This document shows positions 48,072 through 58,279 of a stretch of 64,000 bases of DNA, piece after piece. Location: contig JAJEKV010000018.1 of assembly GCA_021234155.1 (NCBI GenBank), forward strand, positions 13,247,552-13,311,551, written 5' to 3'. A program made the position numbers and the translations under genes. This DNA is from Isoetes taiwanensis (Eukaryota > Streptophyta > Lycopodiopsida > Isoetales > Isoetaceae). Each line of letters opens with the position of its first letter. Position 1 is the stretch's first letter. A model generated the notes under the pieces. The model was given only the letters and a program-made list of their open reading frames with translations, made no database searches and was not told where the DNA came from.

Positions 48072-48865
48072 CAGCTGGACCAATTTCTTACAAATCACTA
48101 GTTCAACCCTTCCATTTCCAAATGATCTTGTCCCTAATTGCCCAGAATCAGACACATCTTTCGCTAGAAATGTAAGACTGGAATTTTTAGATCCTCTTAC
48201 ATAGAGAGAATCACTGCCCAATGAAGCTGCTTCATCATTGCTCATTGTGTGAAAAACAGATAATTTATTCTTTGGACATTGGCACACATAATTATACAGC
48301 CACCATTTGTAAAATCCATAGCAATACGCATTATGCTGAACGTAATTTGGTAAAATCATTTCTTATCACAATTACATGGCTAGATAAATGACTTGCAACA
48401 TCAAACCTCAAAGTAAGGCCTTTGCTTTCCATTTCTTGGTGCAGGGCATTTACACTAGAAAATTCAACTAAATGCAACTCAAGACACAAATTAGAATCCT
48501 CACCACGTGCAAAATCCATCACTTCCTGATCACTGCAGGAAGTATACTGCTGCTTCTCACAATAATGTCCACAAGCAATTTGTTCTTAACACTTAATTTG
48601 CTAGCCAAAGTCAAAATATCATGCATGGAATCTAAAAGCCAGAAACTGTTGCCTTGCACGAATTGCTTGTTGCAGTTTCAATTTTTGCATGATGCAGTGC
48701 CATATTCTGCTCACAAAGATTGTTGCGAACAAGTATTGAATTTTCCACAACAGCTGCATGGGAAAGCGCTATTGCAACTTGGTCAGCAACAGTAACTATC
48801 ATATCTAGTTCATGTTGAAGCCATTCCTGTGGAAGCGCAAAATCATGATTGTGGTTAACACCATT
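48072..48865 (-). pseudogene. ethylene-receptor-type histidine kinase fragment
   Basis: Pieces in order on the minus strand: the end of a GAF domain with 'HELDMIVTVADQVAIALSHA' and 'EQNMALHHAKIETA'; then 'LLVDIIVRSS'; 'MDFARGEDSNLCLELHLVEF'; 'KGLTLRFDVASHLSSHVI'; 'SLTFLAKDVSDSG'; and 'ELVICKKLVQL'. This is the GAF to kinase (DHp and ATP-binding) order of plant ethylene receptors (ETR/ERS/EIN4). The phosphoacceptor segment ('NHEMRTP...') is not recognisable. The N and G boxes are broken ('FGNGRVELVICKK' where GxGLGLxI is expected). The ethylene-binding membrane part is absent. It is a dead partial copy. A 26-bp duplication ('ggaccaatttcttacaaatc') sits at its 3' end (about 48050-48100). Confidence 0.7.
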
Positions 48866-48992
48866 TTTCCTACCAACAGTCCCTTTCGACATTGAAGCTT
48901 GCCACATGGGATTTGTTTGCAGAGGAGGTGCTAATTGGATAACTTAGAATACGACACATTTGCTTCGCATTTTTCATCGAATATATTTTTCT

Positions 48993-50165
48993 CTATTCAC
49001 AAATAGATGTAGTGGCCATTATGGCTGCCACAGGAAACAGGGCTTGAAAGATAAACAAGCTGGCTAAGGATGAACAAATAGTTGGGGCATATGATCCAAA
49101 AATTTTTGGGGCCCCCTGCAATTTTTTGATCCAAAATGACCACATCTCAATTGGTAAACTAGCCAGGAGAATTACAGCTACTAATTTAACCACAACTTTA
49201 GTCCTGACGAAACAATTTGACAATGTTTTAAGAACCTGGAGAGCCAAAGTAATAACTTTCAATCTGCTTCTTCCCTCAAGAAACTGACAGGCTTCATAGT
49301 CTGGTGGAGTAAGTAAGCCAGCACAAAAAACAAACTCGTGCTTGATGTACAAACCCATAAACTAGCACTTTGCAATGAGGGGTTAAAATATGATATCCAA
49401 CTTCCAGCAACTAACTGGAATATCCCCATTGTAATAAGGGAAGATTTTAAACCAGAAATGACATCTACTAAAGTGCTAATGCTTTTTCTGAATTCATTTG
49501 CAGCTGCAGACAATCTCTATAGTTGGGTCTACAATCTCTCCATGCTGAAAGTTCTAAGAACTTTGCCCATCATGGTTCTGCACATCTGAGGCTAAGCCCC
49601 CATTCAGGACATTCTATGAGGTTTGCAAATTGTTCTCTGCATTCTGTTTAGTCTGTGCAGACAAACGCCTAAGGTTTAGCAACAAAAAGCAAGGAGTGCT
49701 CAAACTAAGGTTTATGGGTGATGCATCAATGAGATCATACTGCCACTTCCAGCTGTTTCCTTCCAGGAGGTATGAAAATTCACTTCTCTTCTGAATAAAA
49801 TGATGTTGACATCTAGAAGAAGATCTAGTGAGGGGGGAAAAGGGTTGACCTCGAATTGATCCGACCGAACTTATTGAATGATCCACGAGGTATTCTGTAT
49901 TAATATGAGCATCAAAACCTAATACTTCTAAACTAGTTCACAGTGAGTAAATAAGCAAGACAAGAGACTACACGTACCAAGCTTGTTGTTGAAGCGACTA
50001 TTACCCGCTACTCTGAGAGCTTGGCGAATAGCTACTCTGAGAGCTTGGTAGGGATTACCACCATGCCATTCGTGGATCAGACTGTGGGCAGGGGCCATCT
50101 CAATCTCCGCGGCTCCTCCATTCTGGCCGTGTTTTCTAACTCTGCAAACACTATCTCAACCTGGA
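48993..50165 (-). pseudogene. multi-span membrane protein relic, unassigned
   Basis: A possible first exon (50125-49980) reads 'MAPAHSLIHEWHGGNPYQAL' then 'RVAIRQALRVAGNSRFNNK', with a donor ggtacgtg. Later pieces at 49513-49259 read 'ANEFRKSISTLVDVISGLKS' and 'SLITMGIFQLVAGSWISYF', 'LFFVLAYLLHQTMKPVSFL'. After a frame change, 49255-48993 reads 'VITLALQVLKTLSNCFVRTK', 'VVVKLVAVILLASLPIEMWS' and 'SLFIFQALFPVAAIM'. About four hydrophobic spans. The first exon contains an internal 24-bp duplication ('agctactctgagagcttgg'). I cannot assign a family. It lies immediately upstream, on the same strand, of the ethylene-receptor relic but is not part of the known receptor. Confidence 0.4.
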
Positions 50166-50169
50166 TGTA

Positions 50170-51090
50170 TGCTGGGTTTAGAAAATAAGAAAATCAGTGA
50201 CCTTCTCCATCTCCGTGGCTCGGTGCCCATCAAGCACTACTAGGGTTAGTATTCCTGCAAATTTAAACCGTCCATGTTAGGCTACACAAATTTCACAAAA
50301 TGCCCCGATTCTAATTCAGCAACAGGGGCCACCAGTTCAGACTCTGTTGATCTAAAAAGGTACAAATCTGGGGCCTTCCAATAGTACACAATCCTTACAA
50401 GGGTTAAATTTGGCCTTGAATTGGCAGGCCGATTTGCCTTGGACAATTTTCATTGAATTGGGAGGTCGATTCTTGGCGAAACCCTACTTGCATGTGTAAG
50501 CAGCGCTAAATGATCCATCCGCTATCTGCGACCACAGCATATTCGCCAGAGCAAATCTACATAACCCGGCAAGGGCTAATCCGGAGGCACAGTTCGGAAA
50601 GAGGAAGAAATACAGACGTTCTTCTAAATCTCTTATCTATTTTTGAGTCAATTTTTAATTTTCATGGCCGTAGGATGCATAAAATAGAGATCTAATGGTA
50701 GAACATGATGCCAACTCAGATTTTGATGATGTGAAAATGACACGTGGATAGCTTAGAATTTCAGAAAAGGCTGTAGGCCCAGTAGGGCTGATGTGCTAAA
50801 AATATAAAATGAAGTATAGATAATAAAAATTTCCGTCACTTTTTAAGTTTCACCAGATATTTCCTAGTATTCTAAATTTACAGCATGCAATTTGCCACTT
50901 TTGGATTTTTTCTGTTTGAACTAACTTTTCACATGTCAACTTGAATTTTAGGCTGCAAACCAGAAATTTGGGAGACTAACTCCGTGTTTTTTCGAAGCCT
51001 AGATTAGGTTGCAACAAAGTATCTTGCATCAAAAATGGGCTCAAAGAAACTTTAAAGTATCTTGATTTTAGTTGCCCGAAGGTGTCGAAA
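50170..51090. other. no supported gene
   Basis: AT-rich spacer up to the minus-strand LTR primer site. No repeat or gene seen. Confidence 0.35.
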
Positions 51091-51096
51091 CTTTCC

Positions 51097-51108
51097 GCTC
51101 TGATACCA
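51097..51108 (-). promoter_or_regulatory. primer-binding site of a minus-strand LTR retrotransposon
   Basis: The plus-strand 'gctctgatacca' is the complement of TGGTATCAGAGC. One base separates it from the LTR end at 51110, the same spacing as in the plus-strand element at 31220. Confidence 0.75.
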
Positions 51109-51109
51109 C

Positions 51110-51875
51110 TGAAACGGACCTAGCCCCTTGGCCTAGGCCGTTGCACCAACACGTTTAACATCTAAATTAAACATCCATCAAACTTATATACATGCTCAAT
51201 TTTAATACTCTCATTTACAAGACCAAACTCCTCTGAGTCTTGGAATACTACAACTCCTATAGCTCAACAGGTCACTCTGAATTCTCCTCCTTATAGGTCA
51301 CTGCGGATGACTCGGGCAAACGCTCTGCTCGCGCAACTCATCCCCAGTCTCTCCCTCTGAATACCGCATCCTCAGCTCAGGACGTACCCTTTTAAACATA
51401 CACAGACAATACAAGGGGGTTAGTCCACAAGGACTAAGTAGGGAGGAAACATTTCGGGAGCATCCACAACATCAACCACAAAGCAATCTAGCGTATAACA
51501 TCATCCACAAAGTAATCTAGCATACCCATCAAAGATAGGAACAACAACAATTTTACCTGCTCCACTACGCCCCTGCATTAGTTAGAACTCAAGCTACAAG
51601 CATGTTTACATTCTCATCAATCGTACGTATGTATGCACATATGCCAAGCGTAATCCCTGGGTTGCGACCCCAAGGAGACCACTCTCTCCAACTGTACGTA
51701 CAGGGTTTAACTCATCCGTCAGGCCATCTGGCTCGGATGTGGAGTTACACGGTCACCCCACCCCTCCGAAGGTGGGCCGTAAATGCAACATGCCAGCCGT
51801 CTAGCCATCTAGAACGGATGCGGAGTCTCACGGCCATTCCACCCCCCCATAACGTATAAGCAACCATAACTTTCA
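51110..51875 (-). mobile_element. LTR (minus orientation) of a retrotransposon
   Basis: Bounded by TGAAA on the plus-strand left and TTTCA on the right, a perfect 5-bp inverted end, beside the primer-binding site. The right border is chosen on this match and could be off. The internal repeated phrase 'acaaag.aatctagc' at 51478-51522 is visible. No gag or pol lies to the left, so only the LTR and primer site survive. Confidence 0.5.
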
Positions 51876-52283
51876 TGTAATATCTTAATCAAACTAATGT
51901 CTAGAGATAATGACATTCATTCTACCTCATCATGACGTCTAATACCACGAGATGGTCCCTAGCATCAGAGAATCCACATGCTACTCCAATGGAGGTAAGG
52001 CAGAGCAGAGTCTTAGGAGTTTTTGAAGGAATTTGTGGCATTGAGGGAACTTAGATACTGTGCTTGAATTTCGTTTCTGTCATCTCTGTTGGAGCTGCAG
52101 AAGGTTTCTACAATTCAAAGGTAAGATAATGCAACGGATGTTCCATGTATTCATGTGCAACATCTTCTAAATTTCTGTATGTTGAATGATCTGAAGTTCA
52201 GCTTTAGCATTTGTGGTAAAAGTGCATGTGATATTCTGAATTTGGCTTTCTGGAGTCAATTCGTGGCTGCAAACTTGTGCAGA

Positions 52284-53036
<753 letters not shown>

Positions 53037-54750
53037 ATGTTGTTTGAAAGAATGCATGCTTCGCTATTAGGCTTGTAGGAATATGTAGTGCATAGAATTC
53101 GTGTCCATGTTTTAAAAGAATGTACAGATATGTGCTATACATATTTTGAAGCATATTATGCGATGCAATATTATCTTGGGTCTGCCTCTTTTTCAAGTCC
53201 CTTTTTATGCATGATTATTTCTGATTCACCTATATGTTGACTCCTGCCAATGGTTTATAAAATCTTATGGTGACGTGGAAGTGGCAGTTTGACCCATCAT
53301 GGAGTCAACGAACGGTCGAGAATGCTCTGCGAGGAATAATAGAAGGAATATTAGAGTGATCAATGGCCAGGAATGAGCGATAAGAAGGACCAAAGTAGAC
53401 GTAGCAAAAGAATAATACGTTACATATTACAAGAAATTTATCGCGGCGGCCAAGGCCGCCGCGAACATTTCTCTTTGATAACATGTTGATAGTTCAGAAC
53501 CCAAGTATTATGAACATATCTTTGGTGCAGCAAAGAGTATAGTAAGAGCATTTCAACATGAATTTTTTCAACAAACAACCCACTAGTTAGTCAGCTATTT
53601 CAACATCTCTCTTTTCAATGTCAGAGATGTTGATGTTCAATCTTCGAAGCATATAGCTTGAAAATCCCCTAAGCATATAGCTTGTGATTTTCAAGCTCAC
53701 AAGCATGAAACGTATATAAAAGGTTACTTTTCTTAGAAGTAAACTCGAAAAATCATGTTTCTGCGTTACTGAGTTTTTATTAGAGTCTGATTGTATTGCT
53801 ATTTGATGGGACCAACTAATTAATTATGTATATGTGTCCGTAAGTAAGGAAATTGAGTTATTATGCTTATGCAAAAATTAAAAATTTTGGTCTATGGTGC
53901 ATTTACATTTAAAGACCCATAGTTAAAACACATCTCAAAGTAGAAAATACATGTCAATAAAAAAAATCATAAGAAAACCCGAAGAAAACCGACGTTTGAG
54001 ACTTGTTGGAGGCCTGGGCCAATTTTGTGCCTGCTGTGCAGACATGATTGGAGCAGTTGCAGCTCCTTGTGACCTGAATTAAGATTTCGGTATGGCAGTA
54101 TCGCTTTGGTTTGATAAGAATTGAATTTCCAAAAGCACAGGTGTATACTGCAAGTTTCACAGCTTGCTTTTTGTGCCAGGGATTATATTTAAATTGCCTT
54201 TTGTGTTTTTAAAGGAGGAAGCTCAGGTCAATTCAGAATTTTGGATTTAAGATCTATTCTGGTAGTCATTTTTGTTTCTTCTATCTAAATACTTGTTGAC
54301 AGAAATCAGTGCTTGGTGGCCTCATGCATGTAGGATGCAGAATTAGTTTAATCAAGTTCCAATCAGGCTATAATAATCATCGGAAGGAGTTTGAAAGGCC
54401 CATGAGATGAACTGAGTTCACGGTTTTAAGCAAGAACTCTTGCACAATCAGAGGTAATTGGGTCTAATTGGGCCTGTATCAAACGCACTAAATCATACCA
54501 AGTCGTTCTAGTGCCGCCTTCATAGAGGCAGTTTTTCCTGTTTAGGCAGACTGTTAGAGCTTCAAAAATATAGCATAGCAGAGGACGATGACATGCTCGC
54601 AAACTGCCTTTGGCTGTGCTGGAAACAGAGCATAGTTAGTTCTGGCTTATGGGGATCGGCGTTGAGTGAGGATACCACTGAGATAAAAGAGCTGCACCAA
54701 ATGATTGTAAGATGTTACCAGTGTTGCTGTTTAAAACTTCCCAAATATAG
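53037..54750. other. no supported gene apart from the hairpin at 53428
   Basis: AT-rich; the expected further GH1 exons and the missing C-terminal NHX exons are not recognisable here. A 19-bp repeat ('aagcatatagcttg') lies at about 53648-53685. Confidence 0.35.
53428..53473. mobile_element. GC-rich hairpin, probable transposon left end (CACTA-like)
   Basis: Reverse complement of the sequence at 17967-18011: 'tacaagaaatttatcgcgg' then 'cggcc aag gccgcc' and 'gcgaacatttctc'. The stem is 11-12 bp here. Read rightward it begins TACAAGAAATT, resembling CACTACAAGAAA ends. Confidence 0.45.
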
Positions 54751-54756
54751 GTTTAC

Positions 54757-57005
54757 CTCTGCCAGCATATAGGAAAGATAAGCCATCATGGTCATTATTG
54801 CAATTTCTCTATCTGTAGAGTGCCTGCAAAATGCATTGGGATGGAAATGAACTTTGTTTGCTACGTTAATATTAATTTGACGATGAATGCAGGCGTTTGC
54901 ATGCAAATAAACAAAAGGTTTACCTGCCAAAGTATAACATCTTTATTACATAGGCACTAAAAAGTTCATCTGCAATAAAACACAATCAAAGCTTATCATG
55001 TGGGGAAAAACAAACACTTGATAAGAGCAATGAAAAATATGTGATGAAAGGCAGCTCATAGATTCTAAAATTCAATGTATGAGGACATACAATTCTGAAG
55101 AAAGGAACAGTTGGGAAATCACTTTCTAAACTATCTGGGACATGCTTGATGGATGTCATAAATTCATTCTTCCTTCCTTCCTTCCTTCCCATTCTTGTAA
55201 CTCACGCCTAAAGGCGAAACTAAGTTCAAAAGCATCTTAAGAGAGATGCGTCAGATGCGACACATCGAAAGCATCTAAAGCATCGAAGCATCTAAGTTTT
55301 AAGATGCGGTTAAGATGCGTTTGAAAAAAAAATAAATTGTCAAAAAATACCTTCACTCCATTGGATCCTTAAATACCTTTGATCTATAGAGACTTTTAGA
55401 ATTAAAATACAGAATATTTATGAATAATAGAAGAGAAAACTGTTACAGATCTTGTTGTTACAGGTTTCTTGCTGCAGATCCTTTTGCGTTGTTGCAGGTC
55501 TCCTGATCGGCTGCAGCATACCCTTTTTCTCTATTGCTGACCTCTCAATCCAGATGCAAACTTCTGGACCAACTCTCGACCTCCTTATAGACCCTACATA
55601 TCCAGTTTGTCGCTTACCCCATCGTTTCAACAAAGAGCTTTGAAGAGAAAATGGTTACAGAAGGCCAACGAGGTAACAAATAGGGTCATTGATATCAGCA
55701 ACCTAATCCAAGTGTTTTTGGCAAAAAAAAAAAATTTTGAAAAAAATAAGGTGAAGCATCTATGTCAGATGCGGGTGTCGATGCGCACACATCTACATCT
55801 AAGCATCTTATTTTAAGATGCGCACATCTTACGAACTTAGAGGCGAAAACCACTACCATATGCTCAATCACGAAAACTTACAGGAATGCCAAGAAGCGTG
55901 CTTGTCACAAACAAATAGAAAAAGTCGCCGAAGATGTGCAATGCAGTCAAGCCATTCATGTCCTGAAACGTCAACTTTTGAACAGCATGAAAGAGCACGA
56001 CAGAGGTAGCATCGTTCACAACACCTTCGCCAAACACCAAGCTATAAAGCAAAGGAGTTTCATCTTGACTTAAAACCTGGACACAAGAGAAATATGAAAA
56101 ACTCAGTACCAATAAAAGGTAAGAACTCAGAAACCACAATTAAAACCTGCAAGGTGCAGACAGAATCCGTGGCAGAGAATATGACGCCAAGGGCTGCTCG
56201 GAAAGGAACAGTTGTTGTCAGAGACCTTAAGTGAGATAATGAAATAATTCAGAAAAGATTAGGAAGGCTTACCGAGATAATCTTTCAACAACAAATCAAC
56301 CGCCGCTTAGGAAAGAAATATTTGCAACCCGCCAAACAAAATAGAAGTCATTGAATGCCGACTAACGAATAGTCATTAAGAATCACTATGATGGTCTCTA
56401 GGAGGTGGCTTACCAGCCAACTATAATGGAGAAAGATATAAAGACACCAAATCGCCATATAGCATGATCGCGACAAAATTTTGAAAGAATTGCTTTTTCT
56501 TGACACGAATCTGCGAGACCCATATGGTTAGAACAAAAAGTGAACAATTCTAAAGAGGAGATGTCTATTTCAGAGCTTCATATGTTAGTCCAGAAGTTAA
56601 GATTTCTGCAATTATTCATCCTTTGGGGTTTTTAGGTAAAAGATGTTGATTTATGCTTTGAGGCAGCATCTAGGGCCAGATTGTGTATATAGAAATGAGT
56701 TTTAATCTTGATATTGACTTTTATAAGCATACAGACATTCTTACCCAGCATTGAAGATAATAGGTGGTAATAAATAAATAAAGAATAGCTGCAAATCAAA
56801 TTGCAATATATGCGAATTTGTTCCTCCACTTGTTATAAGAACAATGAAGCCAGTAAAACAACCCTGCAAAATGAGACAAATTTAGAATCGTATCCAAACA
56901 AATAAATAACACTCAAATCTTAAATGAGCAAATAGATTTACCAGAATAAGAGCAGTAATGGATTTGAAATGAGCATGTTAGAGTCTTCTGCAATGCTGCT
57001 CTATA
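54757..57005 (-). pseudogene. NHX-type Na+(K+)/H+ antiporter, decayed multi-exon copy
   Basis: NHX proteins exchange Na+ or K+ for H+ across the tonoplast. Exons in order on the minus strand: about 56996-56950 'SITALIL'; 56855-56738 'GFIVLITSGGTNSHILQFDL' and 'QLFFIY', with an indel before IIFNAG; about 56515-56412 'RVKKKQFFQNFVAIMLYG', then frame-shifted 'GVFISFSII'; about 56330-56275 'AAVDLLLKDYL'; 56215-56151 'GVIFSATDSVCTLQ'; 56073-55886 'LSQDETPLLYSLVFGEGVVN' and 'DATSVVLFHAV'; 54969-54924 'ELFSAYVIKMLYFG'; 54823-54757 'HSTDREIAIMTMMAYLSYML'. The conserved transport core (ATDSVCTL, FGEGVVNDA) is intact but at least two frameshifts and a stop, and loss of everything after the last exon, make it a pseudogene. 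Splice sites are still GT/AG. Confidence 0.8.
55220..55840. mobile_element. hAT-like MITE inside an NHX intron
   Basis: The 621-bp element has perfect 8-bp ends, CTAAGTTC at 55220-55227 and GAACTTAG at 55833-55840. It is flanked on both sides by AGGCGAAA (55212-55219 and 55841-55848), an 8-bp target duplication. Both subterminal regions (about 100 bp each) are packed with GCATCT/AGATGC motifs in both orientations, as in the transposase-binding regions of hAT elements. No transposase; the middle is AT-rich and carries poly-A. It lies between NHX exons at 55886 and 54969. Confidence 0.8.
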
Positions 57006-57009
57006 GACG

Positions 57010-57655
57010 ACTCTTCTTTGCAAAATGCAGTAGACGATAAAGCGTTTTTTGAAAGCCATCCATAGATATTTTAAGCAATCCCATGCATCCAAAATAGCAT
57101 GCAGTATCTCCATAACAGAAAAAAAACGCTTCTATAGAAGGACTATTTGACAAACACTCACTTCTGCAAGATGAATGGTGCTTCAAGGCCAGATGACGCT
57201 TTCCAAAACAGAGGCCAAATGCAGCCGATTTGCCAAAGCGGTGCCCACTGTCATAAAAAACTTACATGTGCTATGGAAATAGGAAGCTTAGCAGATCTAT
57301 GCCGGCAGAGATTTGGCGTTGGAGTTCAGTGGATCTGATTAACGAGATTTAATGCCAATCTTAAACCAGCATGAAGGCGAAACTCGTCCTGCTCTGCTGC
57401 CGCGGCCGGATCTGAAAAGGCTTCCATGATGCGACAACCAGAAGGTCCCCTGAGCCAGAAACAGGGGCATCGAAAGACAGCGGCAGGGACACAACGAGAA
57501 ATTTCATGGCGGCGGATTTCAAAACAAAATTCAAGCACAGTTGATTGACGACGAGGAGAAATTAAGGATTTTTTTAGGCGGACGGAAAAAATGAAACTGC
57601 TTTATATATGTTTAGATAGATTGGTGACTAGGCAAGCTCCAAATACGATGGTTCT
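57010..57655 (-). other. possible NHX 5' region; no confident exon
   Basis: A minus-strand ATG at about 57508 opens MKFLVVSLPLSFDAPVSGSG, and another frame gives 'FSDPAAAAEQDEFRLHAGLR'. Either might be a first exon of the NHX copy, but I cannot connect it to the exon at 56996. Confidence 0.25.
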
Positions 57656-57661
57656 AAGTAC

Positions 57662-58170
57662 TCCCTATTTGGGTTGGGCTCCCATGGAAACCCTTCCTAT
57701 TTTCCATGGAAACCCTTCCAATTTTCCATGGAAAATAGGAAGGGTTTCCATGGAAACCCTTCCGGCTTTCATTAAAACCAGGAAGGGTTTCCATGGAAAC
57801 CCTTCCTATTTTCCATGGAAACCCTTCCTATTTTCCAAACATGGAAAATAGGAAGGGTTTCCATGGAAAATAGGAAGGGTTTCCATGGAAACCCTTCCTG
57901 ATTTTAATGGAAAATTGGAAGGGTTTCCAATTTGAAAATCGGAAGGGTTTCCCCGGAAAATGGGTAGGGTTTCCTTTTTTTTTTTTTTTTTTTTTTTTAC
58001 GACGCCCAACACCTGACGCCATTTATGGGTGCACGCTTATGCACGCATAAATATGCACGACAATCAAGAATTTAAATTTTAATTCAAATGGAAACCCTTC
58101 CTATTTTCCATACCCATGGGAAAATAGGAAGGGTTTCCACAAATGGGGAAAATAGGAAGGGTTTCCATGT
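57662..58170. repeat. inverted/direct repeat array of GGAAACCCTTCC (telo-box containing)
   Basis: At least seven copies of GGAAACCCTTCC and as many of its complement GGAAGGGTTTCC alternate, often joined by CCATGG or by TATTTTCCATGG. The unit contains AAACCCT, the plant telo-box. The array can fold into several long hairpins. A poly-T run of about 22 (57977-57998) and a spacer lie inside. It ends 30 bp before the transcribed-looking region of the SWIM transposase gene. Confidence 0.85.
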
Positions 58171-58179
58171 TTCTTCAAA

Positions 58180-58277
58180 AAAATTTTAAGGGCTCTTCTT
58201 GCGCTTTGCTCTCCGCCATTGCATCTCAAAAATTTTAAGGGCGCTTCTTGCGCTCTGTTCTCCTCCATTGCATCTCC
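58180..58277 (+). repeat. 52-bp tandem duplication in the leader of the transposase gene
   Basis: 'aattttaagggc' followed by 'cttcttgcgct.tg.tctcc' and 'ccattgcatctc' occurs twice back to back, just before the ATG at 58280. Confidence 0.8.
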
Positions 58278-58279
58278 TT

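Noticed and set aside
49338-49589. Plus-strand 83-residue frame
   Set aside because: Antisense to the better-supported minus-strand membrane-protein relic.
57662-58170. CRISPR array or telomere tract
   Set aside because: Repeats are in both orientations without unique spacers, and AAACCCT is not in head-to-tail tandem.
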